A stretch of 64,000 nucleotides of DNA, taken from contig CAZCYV010000001.1 in the NCBI GenBank assembly GCA_964503145.1, positions 868,001 through 932,000 on the forward strand, written 5' to 3'. The translations under genes were made by a program, and so were the position numbers. Origin of the DNA: RBG-16-57-11 sp964503145. GTDB lineage: Bacteria; Chloroflexota; Anaerolineae; Anaerolineales; UBA4823. Under the pieces are notes generated by a model. It had not been told where the DNA came from, searched no databases, and was given only the letters and a program-made list of their open reading frames with translations. Shown one piece after another: positions 43,758 to 52,321 of the stretch. Every line of letters starts with the position of its first letter. Positions within the stretch are counted from its first letter, which is position 1.

Positions 43758-46367
43758 ATGCAACGCAAAGTATTTGTCTGGCTGATGATATTCGTTCTCG
43801 CCCTGGCCGGGTTCACCCCGGTGGTGGCCCAGGAAGGCACCGAAGTCTATCCGCTTGCTCCTGCTCCCACCGCCGAAAGCGGCCAGATGCTCCAGGATGC
43901 CACACATCTATGGTTCGTGGAGCTTGCCAGCCCACCCACTGCCGAGGGCACCAGCCTGCTCAAAGTCAAGAAGGAAAAGGCTGATTTCCGTGCCGAGGCG
44001 GCCCGCCTGGGCTTGACATATCGAGAGCGATTCGCGTTCGACAGGCTTTGGAACGGTATCTCCATCGAAATCGATCCGGCCAACCTGGGAAAGCTGAGCA
44101 ACATGAGCGGCGTTAAGGCGATCTACCCGGTCGAGGTGATCTCCATCCCGCCGGTCACCACCGCAGAAGACCCCGAACTGGCCACAGCCATCGCCATGAC
44201 CGGCGCAGATATCGTCCAATCCGAGATGGGCTACACCGGGCGCGGCGTCAAAGTCGCTATCATGGACACCGGCGTGGACTTCGACCACCCGGACCTGGGC
44301 GGCTGCTTTGGGCCGGGTTGCCGAGTCGTGACCGGCTATGACTTTGTCGGCGACGCCTACAACGCCGATCCCTCATCCACCGCTTACAACCCGGTGCCGG
44401 TGCCCGATCCCATTCCGGATGACTGCAACGGGCATGGCACGCACGTCGCCGGCATCGTGGGCGCCAACGGCACCGTCCGCGGCGTTGCCCCCGAGGTGAC
44501 CTTCGGCGCATATCGCGTCTTCGGCTGCCAGGGCTCGACCACCGCGGATATCATGATCGCCGCCATGGAGCGCGCCCTGGATGACGGCATGCAGGTGCTG
44601 AACATGAGCATCGGCTCAGCCTATCAGTGGCCGCAGTATCCCACCGCCCAGGCCAGCGATCGCCTGGTGACCAAGGGCATGGTAGTAGTAGCCTCCATCG
44701 GCAACAACGGCGCCAATGGCACCTTCTCGGCCGGCTCACCCGGCCTGGGCAAGAAAGTCATCGGCGTGGCCTCCTTTGATAACACCCACGTCAGCCTGGC
44801 CAAGTTCACCATCTCGCCGGATGACTATGGCATTGGCTACGGCAACGCCGCTGGCGCGCCGCCCGCCCCGCTCTCCGGCAGCCTGCCGATGACCCGCACA
44901 GGCACTCCCACCACCACCAACGATGGCTGCAACCCGCTGCCTCCTGGCAGCCTGACCGGCTACGCCGTGCTGATCCGCCGCGGCACCTGCACCTTCTACA
45001 CCAAGGCCTACAATGCTATGACTGCTGGCGCGGCAGCGGTGGTGCTGTACAACAACGTCGCCGGGCGCTTCTCACCCACCGTCGCCGGAAGCCCGCCGAT
45101 CACCATCCCGGTGGTAGCGATCTCCGACACGGAAGGCGTGCTGATCAACAACCGACTGGAAGCTGGTCCGGTGACCATGACCTGGACGGATCAGGCGCTG
45201 ATCGGGCTCAACCCCACCGGCGGACTGATCTCCAGCTTCAGCTCCTTCGGCCTGTCCCCTGATCTGGAACTCAAGCCGGATATCGGCGCTCCCGGCGGCT
45301 TGATCCGCTCGACCTACCCGCTTGAAGCCGGCGCGTACGCCACAATCAGCGGCACCTCGATGTCTTCGCCGCATGTAGCCGGCGCGGCGGCGCTGCTGCT
45401 GCAGGCCAAACCCAGGACGCCCGCTCACATGGTGCGCGCCATCCTGCAAAACAGCGCCGAGCCGAAGAACTGGTGGGGCAACCCCGGGTTGGGCTTCCTG
45501 GACAACGTCCATCGCCAGGGCGCAGGCATGCTGCAGATCGACGACGCTATTCGGGCGACCACGATCATCGAGCCTTCTAAGCTGGCGCTGGGCGAAAGCG
45601 AGCTTGGCCCATCCACTCAGAAGCTCACCCTTTCCAACCCGACGTCCAAGCCGATCACCTATCGCCTGTCTCACACCCCGGCGCTGGCCACTCGCGGCAC
45701 GTTTACCGTGTCCTACTTTGCCAGCTTCGCCAACGTGGCCTTCAGCGCCGAGACAGTGACCGTCCCGCCGTTCAGCAAAGCCACCGTGGATGTCACCATC
45801 GCCGCGCCGGATCTGACCGGCGGTCAATACGGCGGCTACATCGTCTTCACCCCCGAAGGTGGAGGCCAGACACTGCGAGTGCCGTATGCAGGCTTCGTCG
45901 GCGATTACCAGGCCATCCAGGCGCTGGCGCCTACCTCGTTCAACTTCCCCTGGCTCTCGAAGTTAACCGCCTGCAGCCTGCTGCGCGGCCTGGACTGCTA
46001 CGTCGGTGGTTCATACGCCAACCAGCCCTCCGGCGCCACCTTCACCATGGTGGGCACAGACGTGCCTTACCTGCTGATTCACCTGGATCACCAGGTGCGC
46101 CAGTTGCGCATGAAGGTGTTCGACGCCAACACCGGCCGCGCCTGGCATGACGCGCTCAACGAGCAGTACCATCCGCGCAGCAGCACCAGCACTTCCTTCT
46201 TCGCTTACCCCTGGGACGGCACAACCACCGGCGGCCGCTTCACCTACACAGTGCCCGATGGACAATACGTGATCGTGATTCAGGTCCTGAAGGCGTTGGG
46301 CGACCCGAACAACCCCGCCCACTGGGAGACATGGACTTCGCCGGTCATCACCATCGATCGGCCGTAG
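43758..46367 (+). CDS. Secreted S8 subtilisin-like serine protease with PA domain
   Basis: 869 residues. A signal peptide (1-24) is followed by an I9-type propeptide to about residue 130. The catalytic triad is Asp170 (IMDTGVDFDHP), His226 (CNGHGTHVAG) and Ser534 (SGTSMSSPHVAG). A protease-associated domain (GYAVLIRRGTCTFYTKAYNA) is inserted at about residues 370-480, as in lactocepin/C5a-peptidase-like subtilases. Beta-sandwich regions follow to the C-terminus, without an obvious anchor. It is predicted to be an exported protease for protein breakdown. Promoter and terminator flank the gene, so it is monocistronic. Confidence 0.93.
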   Translation: MQRKVFVWLMIFVLALAGFTPVVAQEGTEVYPLAPAPTAESGQMLQDATHLWFVELASPPTAEGTSLLKVKKEKADFRAEAARLGLTYRERFAFDRLWNGISIEIDPANLGKLSNMSGVKAIYPVEVISIPPVTTAEDPELATAIAMTGADIVQSEMGYTGRGVKVAIMDTGVDFDHPDLGGCFGPGCRVVTGYDFVGDAYNADPSSTAYNPVPVPDPIPDDCNGHGTHVAGIVGANGTVRGVAPEVTFGAYRVFGCQGSTTADIMIAAMERALDDGMQVLNMSIGSAYQWPQYPTAQASDRLVTKGMVVVASIGNNGANGTFSAGSPGLGKKVIGVASFDNTHVSLAKFTISPDDYGIGYGNAAGAPPAPLSGSLPMTRTGTPTTTNDGCNPLPPGSLTGYAVLIRRGTCTFYTKAYNAMTAGAAAVVLYNNVAGRFSPTVAGSPPITIPVVAISDTEGVLINNRLEAGPVTMTWTDQALIGLNPTGGLISSFSSFGLSPDLELKPDIGAPGGLIRSTYPLEAGAYATISGTSMSSPHVAGAAALLLQAKPRTPAHMVRAILQNSAEPKNWWGNPGLGFLDNVHRQGAGMLQIDDAIRATTIIEPSKLALGESELGPSTQKLTLSNPTSKPITYRLSHTPALATRGTFTVSYFASFANVAFSAETVTVPPFSKATVDVTIAAPDLTGGQYGGYIVFTPEGGGQTLRVPYAGFVGDYQAIQALAPTSFNFPWLSKLTACSLLRGLDCYVGGSYANQPSGATFTMVGTDVPYLLIHLDHQVRQLRMKVFDANTGRAWHDALNEQYHPRSSTSTSFFAYPWDGTTTGGRFTYTVPDGQYVIVIQVLKALGDPNNPAHWETWTSPVITIDRP

Positions 46368-46384
46368 GTTCGGTTCGAGCAAAC

Positions 46385-46412
46385 GGCGCGTGATTTAGAT
46401 GTCTCACGCGCC
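46385..46412 (-). terminator. Stem-loop, possible terminator of the convergent MFS gene
   Basis: A perfect 9-bp inverted repeat (arms GGCGCGTGA / TCACGCGCC) lies between the subtilase and the minus-strand MFS gene. Read on the minus strand it is followed by GTTTGC, a weak T tract. Confidence 0.45.
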
Positions 46413-46423
46413 ATAAGATGACG

Positions 46424-46465
46424 ACAGCGCTGGGATTGGCTACGCCAGCCTCAGCGCTGTTTTTA
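46424..46465 (+). terminator. Intrinsic terminator of the subtilase gene
   Basis: A 9-bp stem ACAGCGCTG / CAGCGCTGT (46424-46432 with 46452-46460) with further pairing inside the loop is followed by TTTTATT on the plus strand. Confidence 0.85.
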
Positions 46466-46477
46466 TTCGCCAGGGTC

Positions 46478-47758
46478 TCAGAAACTTACCCGCTGCTCCA
46501 CCGCTGCATCGCGCCGCTGCATATCCCGCCCAAAAGTGCGCAAGAGGGCCAGGCAGACGGCGATTCCGGCGACGTAGGTCAGCAGCACCGAGCCGCCAAA
46601 CGCCAGGCGCAGCCCGGCCGCATCACTGACGACGCCCACCATAAAGGACACCACCGCTACCGCCAGGTTCAAGATCACGTTGCTGGCCGAGATAGTGGTG
46701 GCTTTCATCTCCGGCGGCACCACGCTGAACAGCACCACGTTCACCGCCGGTTGCACCATATAAGTGATTACACCCAGGCAAAACGCCGCAGCCATCAGGG
46801 GCCCCAGGGTATTCAGGCTAAAGACCAGCGCCGCCAGCGCCAGGCCGCCAACCATCGCCGTCAGGCTGACCCAGGCCGGCGCCAATGGGGTGCGGCGGCG
46901 CAGGCGATCGATCAACACACCACCCAGCACCGCCCCACCGACGAAACCCAGAATGGCCGGCAGCAGCGCCAGCGCGGCCTGCTCGGAGTTCTCGGCGATT
47001 CGGTAGCGGGTCAGATAGGTTGGTGCCCAAAACGCAAACCCCCAGTTGATAATCGATTGGCAGGTATCCAGGCCAAAGGCCAGCAAAAGGCTGGGCACGC
47101 CAAGCAGGTTGCGGAACTCGCGCAGCGAAAAGCGCCCGGTGTAGTGTCCGCCGGTGGCTTCGACCGCCTCTTCGCTGGCGCCGCGCTCCGGCTCGCGGAT
47201 GATCAACAGCACCAGCGCCCCCAGGCCAATGCCGATCAGACCGTAAATCTTGAACGGCTGCCGCCAGTTGGCCGTGCCGACCAGGCTGGCCACCACCAGC
47301 GCTGCGGCCGTTCCTACCGGATAGGTCAGACCCATCAGCCCCAGGATCAGACCCTGACGACGGCGCGGCACCGAGTCGGTGAGCAGTGCATAAGCGGAAG
47401 GGTTGAAGCAACCCTCGGCGAAGCTCATGCTCGCCCGCGCCGCCAGGAGTTGCGGGAAACTGCCTACAAAGGCGGTCATCCAGGTCAGCGCGCTCCAGAT
47501 GATCGTACCAATGGTGATGATGTACTTGCGTATCCAGCGATCCGATAGTGGCCCCCAAAAAAGCTGTCCCAGCAGGGCAGCCAGGAAAACCGAAGAGCGA
47601 ATTGTCCCAATTTGTGTATCGTTCAGGGTCAGGTCGAGCTTGACCGCGTCCACCACCGGCGCCAACAACTCCTTGTCCGCCACATTGACAATCGAAACCA
47701 TCATTAAGAGCAAGGTAGCGCCAGCCAAATAATAACGGGAGCATTTTGATGATTTCAC
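46478..47758 (-). CDS. Major facilitator superfamily transporter
   Basis: 426 residues with twelve predicted helices. The start is a GTG at 47758 overlapping the methyltransferase stop as GTGA. After helix 2 the loop reads WGPLSDRWIRKYI, and helices 4-5 hold SFAEGCFNPSAYALLTD, which resembles Spinster-like/organic-anion MFS carriers. It is translationally coupled to the methyltransferase gene upstream, but no substrate link is clear. Confidence 0.83.
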   Translation of the reverse strand: MKSSKCSRYYLAGATLLLMMVSIVNVADKELLAPVVDAVKLDLTLNDTQIGTIRSSVFLAALLGQLFWGPLSDRWIRKYIITIGTIIWSALTWMTAFVGSFPQLLAARASMSFAEGCFNPSAYALLTDSVPRRRQGLILGLMGLTYPVGTAAALVVASLVGTANWRQPFKIYGLIGIGLGALVLLIIREPERGASEEAVEATGGHYTGRFSLREFRNLLGVPSLLLAFGLDTCQSIINWGFAFWAPTYLTRYRIAENSEQAALALLPAILGFVGGAVLGGVLIDRLRRRTPLAPAWVSLTAMVGGLALAALVFSLNTLGPLMAAAFCLGVITYMVQPAVNVVLFSVVPPEMKATTISASNVILNLAVAVVSFMVGVVSDAAGLRLAFGGSVLLTYVAGIAVCLALLRTFGRDMQRRDAAVEQRVSF

Positions 47759-48675
47759 TTCGTGATCTCTTTGACCAGATAATTGAGCGTGCGCCGAGCC
47801 AGCCCAGCCAAGCCTTCGGAGCGGAGGATGGCCTGGGCGCGCAACTTTGCCTCGCGTAATGATGAAACTCGGTAGATCGGCGAGCCGGGTGGACGCAGCG
47901 GGCGGGTGAAAGAGCCTTCCACCATCTGCAGCGGCTGGTCCGGTTCATCCTGCGGCGGCTGCAATGGGTCACGCGCCGTGAAAAGCACCGACATAACATA
48001 ATTGCCGGTGCGGTAATAATCGTCAATTGAAATGGGCCGGATGTCGAAACGGGTCTCGTCGATAAAGGTATTCTCTTCCCGATTGAACAACTCCAGCGGC
48101 TCTTCCGGTCTATCGTAATTGTGGTAATAGGGTTGCACCTGGCTGAAAAAGCGCTTCAACAGCATAAACCACTGGCGCGGTGTCCAAATATTCACGTGAT
48201 AGGTGTTCATCACGTTGCCATCCCACTCGTACGGCCACACAATTGGCGGCACATCCACTACCATAACCCCATCTTTTTTGAGCAATCCCGCCGCCTGCCG
48301 GACCGCTGTGCGAGCGTCTTGCACATGCTCGAGCACATTGGACGAAAAGATGAGATCAAAACGGGCCGGCTGGAGCTGCTCCAACTTTTGTAAATCCAGC
48401 TGACGGTATTCCAGGTTTGGCCGCCGGAAATTCTGGCGGCAAAATGCCACAGCATCCTCGCTCACATCCACGCCCAACACCCAGGCAGCTCCGTGGTCGG
48501 CCAGATAGGCCGAGCCATAGCCGGCCCCACAGCCGGCATCGAGCACATCTTTGCCCTGGCAAAATTGTGCGGCGAAATGATAGATCGAGAGATGAGCGTA
48601 ATAGGCGTTGTTACGATAGAGATGGCTGACTCGTTCACCCTTGAAATAGGCGGCTCGATCGACTTCTTGATCCAT
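47755..48675 (-). CDS. Class I SAM-dependent methyltransferase
   Basis: 306 residues from ATG 48675, with GGAG eight bases upstream and a promoter at 48706-48734; the much longer open frame upstream is the reverse shadow of the GMC gene. VLDAGCGAGYGSAYLA is SAM-binding motif I, FDLIFSSNVLEHVQD is motif IV of the Methyltransf_11/23 group. The C-terminal 100 residues are unrelated to the core and end in a helical segment. This type methylates small molecules or lipid/glycan precursors; the target is unknown. Confidence 0.87.
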   Translation of the reverse strand: MDQEVDRAAYFKGERVSHLYRNNAYYAHLSIYHFAAQFCQGKDVLDAGCGAGYGSAYLADHGAAWVLGVDVSEDAVAFCRQNFRRPNLEYRQLDLQKLEQLQPARFDLIFSSNVLEHVQDARTAVRQAAGLLKKDGVMVVDVPPIVWPYEWDGNVMNTYHVNIWTPRQWFMLLKRFFSQVQPYYHNYDRPEEPLELFNREENTFIDETRFDIRPISIDDYYRTGNYVMSVLFTARDPLQPPQDEPDQPLQMVEGSFTRPLRPPGSPIYRVSSLREAKLRAQAILRSEGLAGLARRTLNYLVKEITK

Positions 48676-48705
48676 ACAATCATCTCCGGCTAGGAATACC
48701 CTGCA

Positions 48706-48734
48706 ATTGTATATTAAACACAGATAACTGACAA
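48706..48734 (-). promoter_or_regulatory. Sigma70-type promoter for the methyltransferase/MFS operon
   Basis: On the minus strand TTGTCA (48734-48729) and TACAAT (48711-48706) are 17 bases apart. The start near 48699 leaves a leader of about 24 bases before the ATG at 48675. Confidence 0.65.
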
Positions 48735-48761
48735 CACGGTACGCCTTTCGTCGATGAACTC

Positions 48762-48791
48762 TTAGCATCTCCCGGTCGGCTATTGTATAAT
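48762..48791 (+). promoter_or_regulatory. Promoter giving a probably leaderless GMC oxidoreductase mRNA
   Basis: A perfect TATAAT (48786-48791) ends seven bases before the ATG at 48799, with TTAGCA 18 bases upstream. Transcription would begin at or next to the A of the start codon, and no ribosome site lies before it. Confidence 0.6.
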
Positions 48792-48798
48792 CAATCTC

Positions 48799-50115
48799 AT
48801 GAACCCAGCCCTGAACACCTCCGATGTGATTGTCGTCGGCTCCGGACCCGGCGGGGCGACGGTGGCGCGCGAACTGGCGCGCAAAGGCCAGAAGGTGCTG
48901 CTCTTGGAGCGCGGCATCGATCATCGCCCGCGCAGCTATTACGGCACCTACCTGGGCGCGCTGATCTACGCCGACCGCATGAGCCTGCTGTTCACCCAGG
49001 AAGGGCTGAACATCGTCCGCCCGCTGATGGTGGGCGGCGCCACCAGCATGTACTGCGGCTGCGCTGCGCCGCCGCCGGACTGGCTGAAGAACCGCTACGG
49101 TGTGGATATCGACCTGGAGGTTTCTGAGACTATCGAAGAGCTGGAGATCGCGCCCTTGCCGCCCGAACTGCGCGGCGCTGCCTCCACGCGCATCGCCGAG
49201 GCGGCCAACGCCCTGGGATACGACTGGCAGCCGCAACTCAAGTTCATGAAGCCCAGCCGGGCGAAGAAATTCGACTGTGGGGCAAAGTGCATGCTCGGAT
49301 GCCGCTGCCAGGCCAAATGGAACGCCGCTGAATGGGTCGATGAAGCGGTCGAACTTGGCGCAGAATTGCGCACCCGGGCGCGCGTCGATCGGGTACTGAT
49401 CGAGGACGGCCACGCCTTCGGTGTGCAAGGCACGTTGGAGGGCAAACCCTTCACCGCCCACGCCCGGAATGTGGTCCTGGCCGCCGGCGGCATCGGCACG
49501 CCGCGCATTCTGCAAAGCTCCGGGTTGGAGCGCGCCGGCCAGGGCATGACCATGGATGTCACCGTCATGGTGTACGGTTTCGTCAAAGAACGGGGCATTG
49601 GCAACGAGCCGCCGATGACCTGGTCGTGGGAAAACCCGGAAGTGGGCTACATGCTCTCCACCCTGATCGACCCCTGGCTGCTCTATCCAATCATCACTGC
49701 TCTCAAAGGGCCGCGCTACCCACTCTACTGGCCGCGCTGGAACAACATCCTGGGGGTGATGATCAAGCTCAAAGACGTGATCTCCGGTGGCGTCTTCCCC
49801 GATGGCCGGATCAGCAAGCCGCTCACCGAGGACGACCGTCCCCGCTTGCAGCACGCCGAAGAGATGTGCCGGGCGATCCTGCGCAAGGCCGGCGCCGACC
49901 CAAACACGATGTTCATGACCCCGCTGCGCGGCACACATCCCTCCGGCACGGTGCGCATCGGCGAGATGCTGGACACGAATCTACAGACCGAAATCGAGGG
50001 GTTGTACGTCTGCGATGCCAGTACGTTCCCTGAGGCGCTGGCTCGCCCAACGGTATTGACCATCATCGGCCTGGGCAAGCGCCTGGCCAAGCACCTATCC
50101 GCCGACGGCGGTTGA
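48799..50115 (+). CDS. GMC-type FAD-dependent oxidoreductase
   Basis: 438 residues. VIVVGSGPGGATVAREL is the FAD-binding Rossmann motif, VVLAAGGIGTPRILQSSG the second GMC signature, and the C-terminal GTHPSGTVRIGEMLD...DASTFPEALARPTVLTI segment carries the His/Asn-region of the active site and the final FAD contacts. A CGAKCMLGCRC segment near residue 160 is unusual for GMC alcohol oxidases and may bind a metal or iron-sulfur cluster, as in electron-transferring relatives. The substrate is probably an alcohol or sterol-like compound, but nothing in context fixes it. It leads a plus-strand run of five genes. Confidence 0.85.
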   Translation: MNPALNTSDVIVVGSGPGGATVARELARKGQKVLLLERGIDHRPRSYYGTYLGALIYADRMSLLFTQEGLNIVRPLMVGGATSMYCGCAAPPPDWLKNRYGVDIDLEVSETIEELEIAPLPPELRGAASTRIAEAANALGYDWQPQLKFMKPSRAKKFDCGAKCMLGCRCQAKWNAAEWVDEAVELGAELRTRARVDRVLIEDGHAFGVQGTLEGKPFTAHARNVVLAAGGIGTPRILQSSGLERAGQGMTMDVTVMVYGFVKERGIGNEPPMTWSWENPEVGYMLSTLIDPWLLYPIITALKGPRYPLYWPRWNNILGVMIKLKDVISGGVFPDGRISKPLTEDDRPRLQHAEEMCRAILRKAGADPNTMFMTPLRGTHPSGTVRIGEMLDTNLQTEIEGLYVCDASTFPEALARPTVLTIIGLGKRLAKHLSADGG

Positions 50116-50124
50116 AATCCGGCG

Positions 50125-51147
50125 ATGGAACGCCAGCGCCTCGATCAAAAACTGCAAGCCATCCCGCGGGCGCCCCTGGCCGAGTATCCCACCCCGCTAG
50201 AGTTTGCGCCCCGCCTGAGCGCCCATCTGGGGCGCCCGATCTGGATCAAACGCGATGACCAGATCGGCCCGGGGCTGGGAGGCAACAAGACGCGCAAGCT
50301 GGAATATCTGCTGGCCGAAGCCCGGCAGCGCGGAGCGCGCAAGGTGGCCACCTTCGGCGGCTTGCAATCCAACCACGCCCGTCTCACTGCGGCGGCGGCC
50401 AACCGCCTGGGCATGCAGGCTCACCTGTTTTATTTCGAGCCTCGCCCGCCACATTTCAGTGGCAACCTGTTGATCAACCGGGCGCTGGGAGCAAAGATGC
50501 ACTTCATCCCTTTGGGTGGCGGGGGTGGGATGAGCCTGGAGGCGAGCATCCGCCTGGTGCGCTGGTTGGCCTGGCTGCGCATCGGGCCGCACTATTTCAT
50601 CCCAGTGGGCGGTCACAGCGTTCGCGGCGGTCTGGGCTATGTGCGAGCAGCGCTGGAGATCGACGAGCAGGCCCGCGCCGAGGGCATCGCACAGGCCTAT
50701 CTGGTGCTCGCCGCCGGCTCCGGCGGCACGCTGGCCGGGCTAATGGCCGGTCTGGCGCTGATCGATTCGCCGCTGCGCCTGCTGGGAATCGACGTGGGCA
50801 AGCTGTGGAAGGGCTTCCCTGGCTCGATCGCGCGCCTGGCAGAGGAAATTTGCGCCTTCCTGGGCGAGCCGCGGCGTTTTTCCGCCGACCAGACGCCGCT
50901 CATCGAAGCGCGCTATGTCGGAGAAGCCTATGGCAGGCCCTCGCCTGAAGGTCTGGACGCCATGCGCTGTCTGGCACGCCTGGAAGGCGTGCTGCTCGAT
51001 CCGGTTTACACTGCCAAAGCCTTCGCCGGGCTGCTGGATCTTTCACGCCAGAGCAAGCTGGAGGCTGGAAGGCCGCTGATCTTTTTGCACACCGGCGGCC
51101 TGCCGGCGCTGTTCGCTTTCCAGGACGGACAGATTGAGCCACGTTGA
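50125..51147 (+). CDS. PLP-dependent ACC deaminase / D-cysteine desulfhydrase family enzyme
   Basis: 340 residues of the fold type II PLP family. GGNKTRKLEYLLAEA contains the cofactor Lys (residue 55), and GGLQSNHARLTAAAANRLG contains the Ser/Asn-His active-site element. D-cysteine desulfhydrase is the commonest activity of this group; true ACC deaminases have specific Tyr residues I cannot place with certainty. It begins nine bases after the GMC gene and overlaps the next by 14 bases, so it belongs to the same transcript as two peptidases, in line with amino-acid breakdown. Confidence 0.85.
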   Translation: MERQRLDQKLQAIPRAPLAEYPTPLEFAPRLSAHLGRPIWIKRDDQIGPGLGGNKTRKLEYLLAEARQRGARKVATFGGLQSNHARLTAAAANRLGMQAHLFYFEPRPPHFSGNLLINRALGAKMHFIPLGGGGGMSLEASIRLVRWLAWLRIGPHYFIPVGGHSVRGGLGYVRAALEIDEQARAEGIAQAYLVLAAGSGGTLAGLMAGLALIDSPLRLLGIDVGKLWKGFPGSIARLAEEICAFLGEPRRFSADQTPLIEARYVGEAYGRPSPEGLDAMRCLARLEGVLLDPVYTAKAFAGLLDLSRQSKLEAGRPLIFLHTGGLPALFAFQDGQIEPR

Positions 51148-52321
51148 CTACCCCGAGCTGATGCGCCTGCTGTCCACGCCGCGCCCCAGCGGCAGCCTTG
51201 CCGAGCGCCAGACGCTGCAGGCGCTGCAAGGCTGGCTGGAGCAGCGTAGCATCCCCTACAAGTTGCACGATTTCATTTTGTTTCCCAATTTCTGGCTGGG
51301 GATCGGCAGCTGGCTGATCTTCTCGCGCACTCTGCTGGCGGCGTTCATCTGGCAACGCGCCGGCTGGCCTGCTCTGGCGATGGCCGGGCTAGGTCTGTTG
51401 GGCGGACTGGTAGATGTAGCCTTCAACATCCCCCTGGTCACCTGGTTCGGCGCCCAACGCGGCCAGAATCTGTTAATCGAATTCGGCCCGCCGACCCCTC
51501 GCCGGGAGCTTTTGCTGACCGCCCATTACGACGCCAAGACAGAGTTGCTCGACCATCGCCAGCGCATGTTCTTCATCCGGGCTTTGCCTTTTGGCATCCT
51601 GCTCACTCTGCTGCTGGGGCTGCTGGGCCCGCTGGATCGCTACCTGCTCGCTAGCGGTTCCCCCCTGGCAGCCTGGACTTACAACCTGGGCATCCTGCTC
51701 TGCCTGCCGCTGCTCTTTCTGGCCTGGGGGCTGGGGCTGAACCTGACCCTGGGGCGCTTCCGCCCACCCAGCCAGGGAGCGGTGGACAACGGCGCGGCTT
51801 GCGCTATCCTGCTGGAGCTGGCGGATCACCTGCAACGGGGTGAACTCGATCTGAACCAGACGCGCCTGACCCTGGCGCTCTTCGGCGGCGAAGAAGTCAA
51901 CATGCAGGGCTCGCAAGCCTACGTGCGCAGCCGCGACTGGCCGCTGCCGACATGGGCGCTGAACCTGGAGGTGATGGCGCAAGACGGCGAATATGTGGTC
52001 TGGGAACAGGATGGGTATTCACTCAAGCTGTGGCCCTGTTCGAGCGAAGTCATCCAGGCCATCTCGCAGGCAGTGCAACAGGTGACCGGCGCTGCGCCGC
52101 GGCGAGTAGGCCCGGTGAATAGCGACGGCGGCTCTTTCTTGCGCGCCGGCATCCCCGCAGCCACTTTGGGCACCTATGACCGCCAGCAGAAAGACCGCGG
52201 CTTTCACAGCGCCAGGGACAATCTGGAACGCGTGAGCCTGGCGCGCCTGGCCGAGGCGGTAGAAATTCTGCGCGCTTTTATCCGTCATTACGACGCTGGA
52301 GGCGAACATGCAGCTGCGTGA
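51134..52321 (+). CDS. M28 family metallopeptidase with internal membrane segments
   Basis: About 395 residues. The start is TTG 51134, inside the previous gene, or ATG 51164. Zinc-site residues of M28 aminopeptidases are present: TAHYDAK, AVDNGAA, GGEEVN, LNLEVMAQ and GFHSARDNLE. Between residues about 50 and 210, hydrophobic segments alternate with the first catalytic elements, predicting two to four membrane helices, so the active domain is probably membrane-attached. It is coupled to the P1 peptidase downstream by a 14-base overlap. Confidence 0.8.
   Translation: MSHVDYPELMRLLSTPRPSGSLAERQTLQALQGWLEQRSIPYKLHDFILFPNFWLGIGSWLIFSRTLLAAFIWQRAGWPALAMAGLGLLGGLVDVAFNIPLVTWFGAQRGQNLLIEFGPPTPRRELLLTAHYDAKTELLDHRQRMFFIRALPFGILLTLLLGLLGPLDRYLLASGSPLAAWTYNLGILLCLPLLFLAWGLGLNLTLGRFRPPSQGAVDNGAACAILLELADHLQRGELDLNQTRLTLALFGGEEVNMQGSQAYVRSRDWPLPTWALNLEVMAQDGEYVVWEQDGYSLKLWPCSSEVIQAISQAVQQVTGAAPRRVGPVNSDGGSFLRAGIPAATLGTYDRQQKDRGFHSARDNLERVSLARLAEAVEILRAFIRHYDAGGEHAAA

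Noticed and set aside
46368..46477. CRISPR-like repeat unit
   Set aside because: The two stem-loops here are different sequences, not repeated, and are explained as terminators of the convergent genes. No regularly spaced repeats occur anywhere in the window.
48676..49938. Long upstream extension of the methyltransferase frame (over 400 codons)
   Set aside because: It is antisense to the GMC oxidoreductase gene, low in protein-like features, and a promoter plus ribosome site mark the real start at 48675.
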